64,000 nucleotides of DNA from assembly GCA_008933995.1 (NCBI GenBank), contig WARS01000012.1, forward strand, positions 3,844,001 to 3,908,000, in the 5' to 3' direction. Numbering within the stretch: the stretch's first letter is position 1; every line of letters begins with the position of its first letter. Made by a program: the position numbers and the translations under genes. Shown piece by piece: positions 51,945-62,030 of this stretch. Below the pieces are notes generated by a model. It was not told the origin of the DNA, searched no databases, and worked only from the letters and a program-made list of their open reading frames with translations. The DNA is from Datnioides undecimradiatus. Its lineage: Eukaryota; Chordata; Actinopteri; Lobotiformes; Datnioididae.

Positions 51945-51965
51945 AAAAAAAAAAAAAAAAAAAAA
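51945..51965. repeat. Poly-A run, 21 bases
   Basis: An uninterrupted A21 on the + strand, inside the presumed 3' UTR of the - strand gene, where it would read as poly-U. Confidence 0.95.
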
Positions 51966-52294
51966 GTCTTCCTTTTAAAGTGCGATTCATCGCAAAAAGA
52001 GTTCGATTTCACACAAGGACTGCGCTTCAGTAGCGTCTGTTTCTCGCTGAAAATGCCACCTGACACATCGTGTTACGGACAATAAGAAAGCTCGGAAAGA
52101 CGAGGAGAGAAAGTTGGAACGAGAATATAGGTAAGAGTGTAAACAGGGAGCTTGTGGGAAATTTCATTCAATAAAGGAGTGATAGAGGCGATGAGAGTTG
52201 GCAGTGGTAGAGAAAACAATGGAGCTGTATGAGGCTTTCTCCGTTATTGCAATTCTAACACAACACTCAGAGATATTACTCTTTCTCTTTCTTC

Positions 52295-52496
52295 TCACTT
52301 GGTCTCTCTTTCAGTGGTCACTCGTGTCATCGCGCTTGCTTTGTTTTCTGAGATCAAGGTCTCATATCCGTCGAAAATCACATGTTTCTGTTGTTGCATC
52401 ATTCTGTCCATATCACATTCGCTGTGGTGAGAGGCATACTTCTGACGCTCGGTCATAGCCTTAAATAAGAAACTGTTCTGGGCCAGCCGCTGGTAT
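52295..52496 (-). CDS. Probable terminal coding exon, gene unknown
   Basis: On the - strand a pyrimidine-rich acceptor ending TTTGTCTTTGTGCCAG leads into 202 bases. The first base completes a split codon (phase 2 intron), then 66 codons run to TGA at 52297-52295. The translation starts YQRLAQNSFLFKAMTERQKY, passes through HHSECDMDRMMQQQKHVIFD and ends TRVTTERETK. It is highly polar and charged, rich in Gln, Met, Glu and Lys. The codons favour third-position C and G (TAC CAG CGG CTG GCC CAG AAC) compared with the AT-rich surroundings. The frame continues upstream past the acceptor, but that part reads through intron-like DNA and turns cysteine/leucine-rich. I do not recognise the family; a cytosolic tail or coiled segment would fit. 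The partner exons lie beyond this window or were not recognised. Confidence 0.6.
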
Positions 52497-53628
52497 CTGG
52501 CACAAAGACAAACCCACAAGGTCTTGCACAACAGACAATGCAAATAGGCAGAATAAACAGGCACAAACCTCAAATTCACACATAGTAGCACAATAGTAGA
52601 ACAATTTATCATTTTTCTATTTGGCAAAAGTTACCCGATTTTAACTGTAAAGTCCATTATTAACAAGGCATAAAAGAGGTTTGAGTTGGTTATCCTTGAT
52701 TCCACTGTTCATAATAGAAAATCTATCTAATTCATTTTAATTTTGTGAAATGGCCAAACTATTAAATGAAACTCTGGGCTGTGCTAGTTAATATGCTACC
52801 TGCATTCCAGTAACTGCACTGCTAATACCAAAAAAACACCATACAGTATCATTTCAATGTTTCAAAGACACTGACCTGACTAGACTATGTTTTTTTCCCT
52901 GCTGTTCAAAGAAGACCAACAGATTGGTGTCTTTTGGTGGATAAAGGACCTAGCAAGATAACATCACATCAATTTTGGATGGATGGCTAAAAGCTAGCTT
53001 GTCAGAAAGTGAGGGTAAATTAGTTGTCCGAGTGTCCCAGTTAAACTTTTAAGCATATCATATCAGTGTTTTAAACTTACCTCAAAAACTCTGACTCTGG
53101 ACCTGTGGGATTTGAGGCTGTGAAAACCTCCTGTCAGTTTGTGGAGATGTGTCGTTTCGGTGCAGAACTGTCAAGAGAATCGTGTCGATGAAAAATTCAA
53201 ACCTTCAGTTAAATTGCATTGATACTTTGATAGATTCATAATTTAAAGTTCTTTGTCAGATGTCAGATTTCCAGAGGTGAACCATTATTACCACTAAGAG
53301 GACAACTATGTAGCTCTTCAGCAAATACCCCTATAAACCACTGTTGAGTGCCATAATTGCATTCACAAATTATTTGGTAATGGCATGCTGTTAGACAAAT
53401 ACACAACAGCATCTTATATAAACTCAATTAGTGTATTTTTATGCCATAGGAAACCCCTGAGAGGTATGAAACTGTTTTAATACTGTGTAGACCACACACA
53501 CACACAGGGCTGGATAATGCCTTAGAGAATAATCGCAATTTGAATTGCAATTACATATTTTCCTCAAATTCAAAATTTTTTCTTGAGCACACTACCATGG
53601 GGACCATGCATCCACACACATTCACATC

Positions 53629-53674
<46 letters not shown>

Positions 53675-54999
53675 ACCTCCCTGCTGTGTCGCAGACGGAC
53701 ACCCAGCCCCCCCACAATCTGAAGTTCTTTAATTCCCATCGGCTCTATTAGAAGTCAGGACAGTAGCGCTGTCCCCCATCTTGAAGCCATTTTGTCAGGA
53801 AATGGTATAATTCCCTCATCTGGATCCCATTACAGCCAGGCGGACTGCTATTCCTGTGATGCCTGTACAGTGTAATTAAGGGCTTTGTGTCTCACAGCCA
53901 GCCGTGAGTTTGGAGCTTTCTTTCTTCTCACTACCTCCCTGTCCTCTACTGCTTCCTCTCCTGGTTAACCCCACGCCACTTCCTAGGATTCTCGCTCACA
54001 TGCCCACCAGCAAATATGCGCTATACACACACCACTACACACACATTCATACTAGCATATATGTCTTTATCACTACCCATGGTGTGCAGAGACAGTGTTC
54101 TGCTTGGCCTGGCAAACTAATATTTTAACAATATCTGACCCAGAATGTACTGCAGCTTGCCTCCACTGTAAAAATTCTTGTATCTATGGTATGTCTGTAC
54201 TGGACGTGTTCCTTTTACCACATACTAGTTCCTTAGAGGAGAACATTTATGTCAACATAGAATTTCTGCACGCTGGGCACAAGTCTTCATACCCACAGCG
54301 GCATAGTTACCAAGAACAACACATGAGCGGTTTTTATACTCCTGCCTACATGGTTAAGGCAATGAAAGCTTTTGGTTAAGTATTAGAAATGGTGCAGTCA
54401 AAGCATGTGTTTGTACAGAGAAAGGCAATGAGCTCTGTGTTTTTGGAGTTGAAGTTTCAAGATGCATGGAGATACCGCTGTATTTCCTTTGTTACAGAAA
54501 AATCAGTTATGTTCTGCCACTTTTTGCAGTTAAGTACTTGCGTATTTGCTCTTGAAACAATCATTGCCACAAGGTCACTGGTCAAAGGAACACAAGTTTA
54601 GGCCTTTCAAACATTTGAACCTTAATCTGTTTAGGGAATGAGTGCAAGGAGTTATTTGATGCTTTGAAAAAATGGGTATAACCCTATGCTTAATATCTCA
54701 TGTGTGCGCTCACGACTGAGTTGGACGGGTGTATGGTCAGGACATCGATACTGCAGCTTCACGACCTAATCAATACTGCGCAGACTCTGGCTCCAAATGA
54801 CATCACCAGCACAATCAGGGCTGGCTATCAGGGATAGAAGAAGTGGAGATATGCTGTCCATCTATATAATCCATGGTTTGAACAACAAAAGGTTGCTTCT
54901 TTAGTTAGAAGATTTTCAATCATAACCAGATATGCGACAGCAAAATGTGCAAATCAGCAAAGACCTGCATGTATAAATACACACAAAATGCATTTATAC
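52497..54999. other. Intron-like non-coding stretch
   Basis: If the - strand exon is real, this is its upstream intron. No further exon with matching splice sites is convincing. It holds the CA array at 53636-53671. The 94-codon + strand frame at 54095-54379 shows no domain. Confidence 0.5.
53636..53671. repeat. (CA)n microsatellite
   Basis: A pure CA run of about 18 units, read directly. Confidence 0.95.
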
Positions 55000-55500
55000 A
55001 AACAAGAAAACCAAAATTTTAAATGGTGCATCCACTGAAAAAAAAATCTTTAAGGAAAAAGGGCAAAAGAACACCGCGTCAAGTCTTAAGATCAGCAGGC
55101 TAACTTCCATCCCCTGGTTTCTTAAATACTGAATTCCATGCAGCAGACTTTGAAAGTGCTCTGGGCACAGGCAGGAGATTTCCACCTAGTGACCGCAGAG
55201 ATCTGCTGGGGTTATAAACTGACAGCATGTCTTGAGATGTACTGTGGAGCCAGACCAGCAAGTGCTTTGGAAACTAAAAGGAGGATCTTAAATTGAATTC
55301 TGAGCACAGCGGGTAACCAATGAAGGTTACGAAGGACTGGGGTTATATGGTCTGATCTTTTTGTCCTGGTTAAGACCCGAGAGGCTGAGTTCTGGATGAG
55401 TTGTAATCTGTGGTTTTGCTTGGCAGACCCATAAACAAACAACTGCATTAATCTAACGTGCTCATGACCAAAGCATGCATCGGTTTTTCAGAGTTTTTTG
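55000..55500 (-). mobile_element. LINE ORF2 3' fragment (L2/Rex-like)
   Basis: On the - strand a 78-codon frame (55212-55448) contains NHRLQLIQNSASRVL, then DHITPVLRNLHWLP, then a KILLLVSKALAGLAPQYI block. This is the well-known end of the reverse-transcriptase ORF of L2/Rex/CR1-type non-LTR retrotransposons, which insert reverse-transcribed copies into the genome. Downstream the reading continues only with frame changes: residues resembling the usual LLxVPRA...WN...LP tail are scattered to about 55020. The catalytic part (with the YADD-type box) is missing, so this is a 5'-truncated, dead copy. Such truncation is normal for LINEs. The exact clade needs a repeat search. Confidence 0.8.
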
Positions 55501-55939
55501 GGGAAGGAAGCCTCTGATTCTATTGTCATTTTTGAGTGTGATGCCACTAATATGATTCTTTAAGAGTTAACCATAAAAGGTTACACTTCGGTTTTTAATC
55601 TGGTCACATCTTTTTAGTGATGCAGACTCTCAGACCAGTTGCCTCTGGTCTTTTGCACCCACAACCAAAATCTAATTTTGTTCCCCCTGAATGATCATTT
55701 CAGGATGTGTGAATGGCACGCATGACTCTGATTTCCCCGGGTGCATTTTTTCTGTATCCCACATCATGTCTTTGCCAAAGAACTTCAAGAGGGCTACAGT
55801 TTAGGAGAAAAAAAAACAAAACGTCATGGAATCTCATTAAAATACCTCACTGGCTAGACCTCCCCACCACTTCAGCTCTCAAAGAAGAACTGTCTGCTTT
55901 GTACAACAGGGAGACTGGATGGCATCATCCCTTAAACTT

Positions 55940-55975
55940 GTGTGTGTGTGTGTGGGTGTGTCTGTGTGTGTGTGT
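55940..55975. repeat. Interrupted (GT)n microsatellite
   Basis: A GT run with GGG and TCT interruptions, read directly. Confidence 0.9.
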
Positions 55976-56139
55976 TGTTTGAGAGGGGTCGTATTATGGA
56001 CATGACACACATCACACCGTAGAGGCCTGCGTTCCAGGAGCCCAAATATGGACAAGAATAGTGGTTGTTCCAGATAACACACATATACTGCACACACCAC
56101 TCTGCATACACAAACAAACACACAGTATATACACTCACG

Positions 56140-56143
<4 letters not shown>

Positions 56144-56178
<35 letters not shown>
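56144..56178. repeat. (CA)n microsatellite
   Basis: A pure CA run of about 17 units, preceded by CACGCACGCA. It lies about 170 bases from the GT run at 55940, so the two form a long inverted pair of opposite dinucleotides. Confidence 0.95.
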
Positions 56179-56180
<2 letters not shown>

Positions 56181-56332
56181 GGTTCTCCCCACACTCTGAT
56201 CTTGAAACCCTGAGTCCGTGTCATTGGAAAATCGATATGCCTTGCTTTTTCATCCAATTAATTAGTGACTGGTGGATGGAACTGTATGTGTGTGTACTTT
56301 GTATATGTGTGTACAGCGTGTGTGTTTGTATC

Positions 56333-56389
56333 CATCTATCAGTCTGTCTATCTACTGATCTGTCTATCTGTCTGTCTGTCCGTCTGTGT
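56333..56389. repeat. (TCTR)n tetranucleotide array
   Basis: Mixed TCTA and TCTG units, the usual pattern of a compound tetranucleotide microsatellite. Confidence 0.9.
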
Positions 56390-57414
56390 GTCCACCCATG
56401 TAAATTGCTTTATATATGTGTATTTACCCCTCCCTTGTCACCATGTTTTCACTATTACACAGCATTAAGCTGGTGTGCATTTGCTTTCAGCAATATAAAC
56501 AAGCAAGTATAATAATCCTTTGAACACTGGACAGCTTGCGATGATGTCACTAATACCTCTTCAAGCTTGCAGCACTTAAACGACTCTGTGACAAACAATA
56601 GTGTTGTCGTATAACCAGATTAGCCTAAAGCCCTGTGTCCGGGAGGCCCACTTCTGGCACCTTCTCTGAGGATGAATGTAATCCTTCAGGCCTTTATGCA
56701 CCTGCATGGCGACAACACAATGCAACGATATGTAATAAAACACTGTGCAGTGCTAGACGACGTATTAAAAAAAAAAAAATCCTCGAGACAACGCGCGACA
56801 CACAGGAGCTGCACAGCACAGCACAGCAAAACAAAACACACTGACGTGCAACGCACTGTAACACAGTACAGCCAAACACATATCTGTGCCGTAACATGAA
56901 AACAATGCAAAATAAATCGATGCAATGCGATGAAATTAGCTGAAATAAAATCCAGGACTAAGACTGCATTATATTCAGAGGTACTTTAGTATTGTGCCCC
57001 TATCATGTAGATAAATGGAAAGGGTTGGAAACACCTTTCAGTATAATATAATCCAGTACAACACCTGCTTTAACTATGAACTCTGCAATAAGCATAATTG
57101 AGCACGCCTGTCGACAATGTCAAAAAACGAATGTTATAAACATGTTATAAAGGTAGAACTTCAAGCAGACATGTTTTGATGCACACATTTACAAAATAAT
57201 GTGGCACCAGAGTGTATTTCTATGAAATCTGTCCATATTTGATGATTTCTCATCTCACAGTCCACGTCAAACACCAGCATTTACTGCCAACGCAGAAAGT
57301 ATTGTGCCCTTTATGTAACAAGTTAGAAAGTAACTCACAAGCTTGCAATTGCAGTTGCTGTGTCATGCTCCAGGCTGTATTTCTCTTGGCCCCACACATG
57401 ACTTCATACCTCAC

Positions 57415-57620
57415 CAGGGCCATTTAAGGTTTGATGCCCTAACCATGGGATCCAAAGTTAAGCCTTTCTTTAACTTTAATCAAGGGCTTTAGTTGCCTAA
57501 CTGTAACCATACCCTAAAAATAGTTTATTTGCCATGACTACAATCTTTCCCTGATTTTAACCTTTCCTTAGTTTCCATGTGCAAAAAAACCAACAAAAAA
57601 ACACGTTGTCAGTAAACATA
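57415..57620. repeat. Possible worn fish repeat
   Basis: The words TTTCTTTAACTTTAATCAAGG, TTAGTTGCCTAACTGTAACC and TTTAACCTTTCCTTAG recall the 'cctaaccttaaccaag...gttgcctaaacctaacc' repeat of teleosts. The match is loose and the ends are guessed. Confidence 0.35.
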
Positions 57621-60600
57621 ATCAGGGGTTTTCCAAAATTGACCAATATTGAAATTCTTGTGTGGTGACAAGGTTGCTTTTATTGCTCTACATTTGGATC
57701 TGTGACTTAAACCTCCCTTTGTTTAGACTGCTTTCAAAGTGGCAATTTTATCTGAATCTGGGACAGCTCAAAAAAAAAAGAAGAAAAATAAAAGCACAGA
57801 CCAAACAACCATGCTCACCCTGAGGCCACCTGAACGAGGTAGATTTATTTTCAGTCAAACTGCACATGTGAAATCATAATGCAATACGCATAATCACAGA
57901 TAAAACATACACGCCAGGCATGTCAGAAAGACCTCATTTCTGTGATGTGAGTAGAAACTGTGGGATGGTATCACATGCATTTCCAACTTGGTAGGACACA
58001 GTTTTCAGTGATCGACATTTATCCTTTGATAAATCAAATCTCATTTCCTAGATATAGTGTTAAAATGGAGCACTTTGTAAGGGAAAATATTGCGTTGACA
58101 GACTGTGGTTTGGAACAGTATACAAGTGTGAAAAGCCAACCAGCAGGGTTATTTGAAGTACTGTGGCTCAAACTTGGGTTGAAAATGGCCTTAAAGAATC
58201 TAGCTGTAATTCCCATCGCTTCCAACCCTAAAGACCCAAACCCTATATCCTGCCTCGGGCATCTATCCTAGACAAGCATAGGTCAGCCTTATGTCTGGAG
58301 GGGGACTTGCGGTAAATAAACACATTGCACCGATTCACAATTCATGAAATTCTTAGCTCAATAAATATAGTATGATCTGTCCATAAAGGCTGGCTGGACA
58401 GATATACTTATGTTCAAATACTGAGTGGAAATCAATTCTAAGCCTTCAGTGATGGAGGGATTATTAGTTATTAGATGCACTCTAAGGTCAGAGTGTGTCA
58501 GGTTGTCTAACTGATGTCAACACAGATACCTTCAGGGGCAGAGGGCAGGGAAGGTTCACATTCAGAGAAGAAACAGCAATGATGACTGAGAGAGAGCAGA
58601 CACTGGGGCTTTACTGGCCAGAGATTTTTCTCAGTGCCTTCCTCTCTCGATACCTTTAGATTCCCTTTGTGGAAGAAGTCTGCTTGCAGGAATGTTTCAT
58701 AAAGATAATCATTCTTTGTTTTTGACAGTTTATTTTCCAAATGTTTATATTTGAATTCACTAGGCTTTAATTCTGACAAATATCTGCTCTGTATACTGAT
58801 CTTTGTAGTGACCTACTCTGCTTTTTTGGGATTAAGGCTTGTTCTCAATCAAAGGTTCTTAGATTTTGGGACAGCTGAAGGATGGGTCTCATGGGACAGA
58901 CGCGTGGCAAAGAATCTGCACAAGGTCAAACGGACAGGTGTGTCAAAATTCACATTTCTTCTTGGAATCATAACTCAAGTCAAATCTGAACACACAGTTC
59001 TTGATACACCATCGCAAATGAACATCCATGAATCTGTGAAGAATACATCATTGAATTTTGCTGAAAAACAAAGTTTCTGTAGCTTGTATTAAGAGCAAGG
59101 TAACCCTGTGATAGCTGTCTGCGGATACATGGGCGCATTCCAAACGTGAACTGCTCATAACTAATTCGGCAGACTTTTGCTGGTGCCAAATTGCCAAAGT
59201 GTAAACAAACATAGCCTTGTAGCTCGTGGCTAGCTTACTGTATCCATGACAAAATTATACTTAATGTTTATTCCCAAAGTCTCCAAATCATGGGTAGTGT
59301 AGTTCTAAAGCTTAGAGCCATATAATCCCCCATAATAGAGGGTTGCGTTAATGAAGGGAGGGTAAACATTGTCAAACGCCCTGCTCGAGCACACCTTTTA
59401 CATACTTTATATGTAACAGATAGATAGATATATGGATGTAGGTTTATATCCCACAGATGAATATTATGGAATCTGCCTCTCACCAGCGTCTCGCCTAGCC
59501 CATTTCAGCTTGTTCTTTTTTGTTTTGTTGGTCTTTCTTGGCATCTGCTCTTCTCTCCCACACGATGGCCATTCTCATTTTCAACTTATTTTTCCCTGTC
59601 ACTAGTAATCTCATCGTCCTGAAAGCCTCCGCTGTCTCGCATGCCAGTCCGTCCTGGCTAGTGATGGAGATAATGTAAAATTTCCAATCAGTTCCACTGC
59701 CGTCCAGAATGGGCAGCCTCTACAGCCAAAGTATATGAAATTAATTTGTAATAACTTCAAATATTAGATGAAGTCAGCGCATGCGGAACGGGGTACACAT
59801 GGCAGGGGGAAATGAGAAGTCCAAATATTTTCCCTCCATGTGGAAAGACGGCCGTTAACGGAGGATTTCATCCCTTGTAAAATATAATTAAGTTCACAAT
59901 GAGAGAATCATGAAAAATTTCAAGCTCATTTGAGCAAAGAATTAATTGCGTCTCCACGTTCATGCTGTATCTGTGTTTGGGCGTCAACCCAGCCTTGGCT
60001 CCGTCAGTACAAACGAATGACAGACCTGCAGTATCTGTGTATCTCCAGTAAAATGTTCATCTCTGAACTGTTACAGTATCACTTTACCCCTGTTTTCTCT
60101 ATCAGATTACTACTGACCCAATATTGGAGCTACAGTATCAGAGTCAGCTTCTAAAACTGTGTTATAGGGTCTTTGGAGCAGAAGTCCTCAAACATAATTT
60201 CTAAGCTTCCGTGTAATCAAAACATTCACTAGAGCTAAATGTGACACACTGGCACAGTCGTTAGCTTTGATTATCAATACGTGTATCCATTTTTATGGCC
60301 CTGTTCACCCCAGGCCAGGATTTGAAAGCTGCAACATTGCAGTCATTACTGACAGTGAATGAGTCCTGGGTGGAGTGTGTCCCCAGCTCACGTTACTGTA
60401 GCCTGTGCTACCAAATGGCGTATTAGAGTAAGGAAATCAATGCAAGTCTGGGAATATAGAGCACAGTGTGCATCATGTCCAGTGCCACTCCCTGTCCTGG
60501 TTAAGTATGTCAGTCTGTAGCAGGATGGTGGGCACATTAGTTGTTCAGAATGCACTGGAATGAAGTTGCAGACATTTTACATAGCTACTGTAAATCTGCA

Positions 60601-61351
60601 GTGAAAATTATAGGAGAGAAGGAAGTTAGAGTTCCATATTTGCTGTATTTTTGTAAGTAATAATTTAGAAAGTATGGTTTGTCAGGCCACTCTTCCAGTC
60701 TGTTTCTCTAGATACTACGCCATACTTTCCTGACACTGATGACATTTTCAGATTTGACAGGTATCATCTTTTTACATCCAGAAATTGCTATAATTTATCC
60801 TCCCTGTCTGCCTTTTTTTTTCTCTCTTTCCACTCAGTAATCTTGTCAAAGAGCTCATCTGCCATCGTTCTATTCACCAGTGACCTCGGGCCACCCCATC
60901 ACAAACTTTCTCTCTCATTCCACAATTTTCCTCACATTCATTTGCTTCGGCAAGAAATTACTATAGGAGAATCAGGCCAGTGATCAAAAACTGCCACCCT
61001 TCTCTGGGACTCCAACATTTAATGTGCTCAAATACAGTATACCCTGCTGTCCTATGAAAAGAGGGGCTTAAAAAGCAGAGCTCTCCTTCAACTTCTCCCT
61101 CTTTTTCATAGGCAACTCTTTCCTTTTCTGGCCGTGCCAACTCCTCTGCTCTCCGTCAGAAGTATCTGAGTGGTGCCAGATTGACTATGGGTGTCTTGAG
61201 GGACTTTTATATTAGTAATTACATTTAAGGCATTTAAGGACCTTAAGGTAGTTCCATTTCTTCCATCCTGTAATGTGAACCATTCAGTCGGCAGCCTCTG
61301 CAGGCCAGTATAGCAGGGCAAGGCTGCCTTTATGTTATACATCAGAATTAA
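57621..61351. other. Non-coding stretch
   Basis: No supported exon. The lysine-rich frame on the - strand at 58507-58779 is the most protein-like, but it has a weak acceptor and is listed among rejected calls. A short GATA run lies at 59419-59432. Confidence 0.5.
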
Positions 61352-61367
61352 TTAATGCATGCATTAA
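61352..61367. repeat. Perfect 16-bp palindrome
   Basis: TTAATGCATGCATTAA is its own reverse complement. It carries two overlapping ATGCAT words flanked by TTAA, resembling paired POU/homeodomain half-sites. Function is inferred only. Confidence 0.9.
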
Positions 61368-61617
61368 AAATACCAAGTCTCGAGCAATTTGTCCTTGCCC
61401 AGGTGAATTAAACAGATATTAATGAAAGAGGAGGATCATCAACACCAAGAGTTGGTGAAGCAGTAAACACGGCACCACATGCATACAGGCAGATAATGAC
61501 CATCACTTTGGTTTGTATTCTAGGAATTTAGGGAGTGAAACCTGTATTTTCAAAGATGTTGACATACCAAATATAAAAGGCACTCACATAACAAACATTT
61601 TAGAGCATGTTGGCTTC

Positions 61618-61654
61618 TTTGCTGTCCATGGTGAGAACAACCATGGACAGCAAA
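61618..61654. repeat. Perfect 15-bp hairpin, 7-base loop
   Basis: Arms TTTGCTGTCCATGGT (61618-61632) and ACCATGGACAGCAAA (61640-61654) are exact reverse complements around GAGAACA. The stem is too short for a typical microRNA precursor. It could form a cruciform or an RNA hairpin if transcribed, and it lies in the presumed intron of the - strand gene. Confidence 0.92.
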
Positions 61655-61719
61655 ATGAGACAACAAAAAGAGCACCAATCGAACACAAACATTAAAATGG
61701 GATGCAGGTATGGCATTTA

Positions 61720-62030
61720 TATTTGTCCAATCATTAATTTACATTTTGATGCTTTATTTGCTGCAGTTGTTCATCCGCCCAGTGACCTGTCTGTTCCAAT
61801 GCGTAGAAATGCGTATTTATCCTATTTTGGTCTTGAATTTCTGATGTTTCCACTTCCACAATTTGTGAATGTTCATAAAAGCAGGTGCATAGAAACACAC
61901 TGTCACCGTTGATTAGTGGATTGCTTATTGTTCCCAGGCTGCAGTTAAAGTGACCATACAGATTTATCTCTGCTATCGGGCAATTAAAAGCCAACAGTTA
62001 TTACATTTAGGGTTATTACCTGGTAAGTTT
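61720..62030. promoter_or_regulatory. Candidate conserved regulatory element
   Basis: About 310 bases without simple repeats, with several homeodomain-type cores (ATTAAT, GATTAGTGG, CAATTAAAAG). Frames of about 100 codons on the + strand and 86 on the - strand overlap here without a recognisable domain. Regulatory function is inferred from texture alone. Confidence 0.25.

Larger units (their letters stand above)
48968..52294. other. Region between two convergent gene ends
   Basis: About 3.3 kb separates the stop codons of the + strand exon and the - strand exon, so the 3' UTRs of both genes should lie here. It contains a GC-richer patch at 49.13-49.5 kb, GT-rich and pyrimidine-rich patches at 50.4-51.5 kb and an A21 run at 51945-51965. 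Frames up to 116 codons here follow the pyrimidine composition and have no domain. Confidence 0.45.
55501..57414. other. Non-coding, microsatellite-rich stretch
   Basis: No supported exon. It contains a GT array (55940-55975), a CA array (56144-56178) and a TCTG/TCTA tetranucleotide array (56333-56389). All frames of 80-99 codons here arise from these arrays. Confidence 0.55.

Noticed and set aside
58507..58779. Lysine-rich 90-codon frame on the - strand with a GT donor after CTAAAG
   Set aside because: The region before the possible acceptor lacks a pyrimidine tract. The donor leaves phase 0, which does not fit the phase 2 start of the exon at 52496, and the DNA is simply A-rich.
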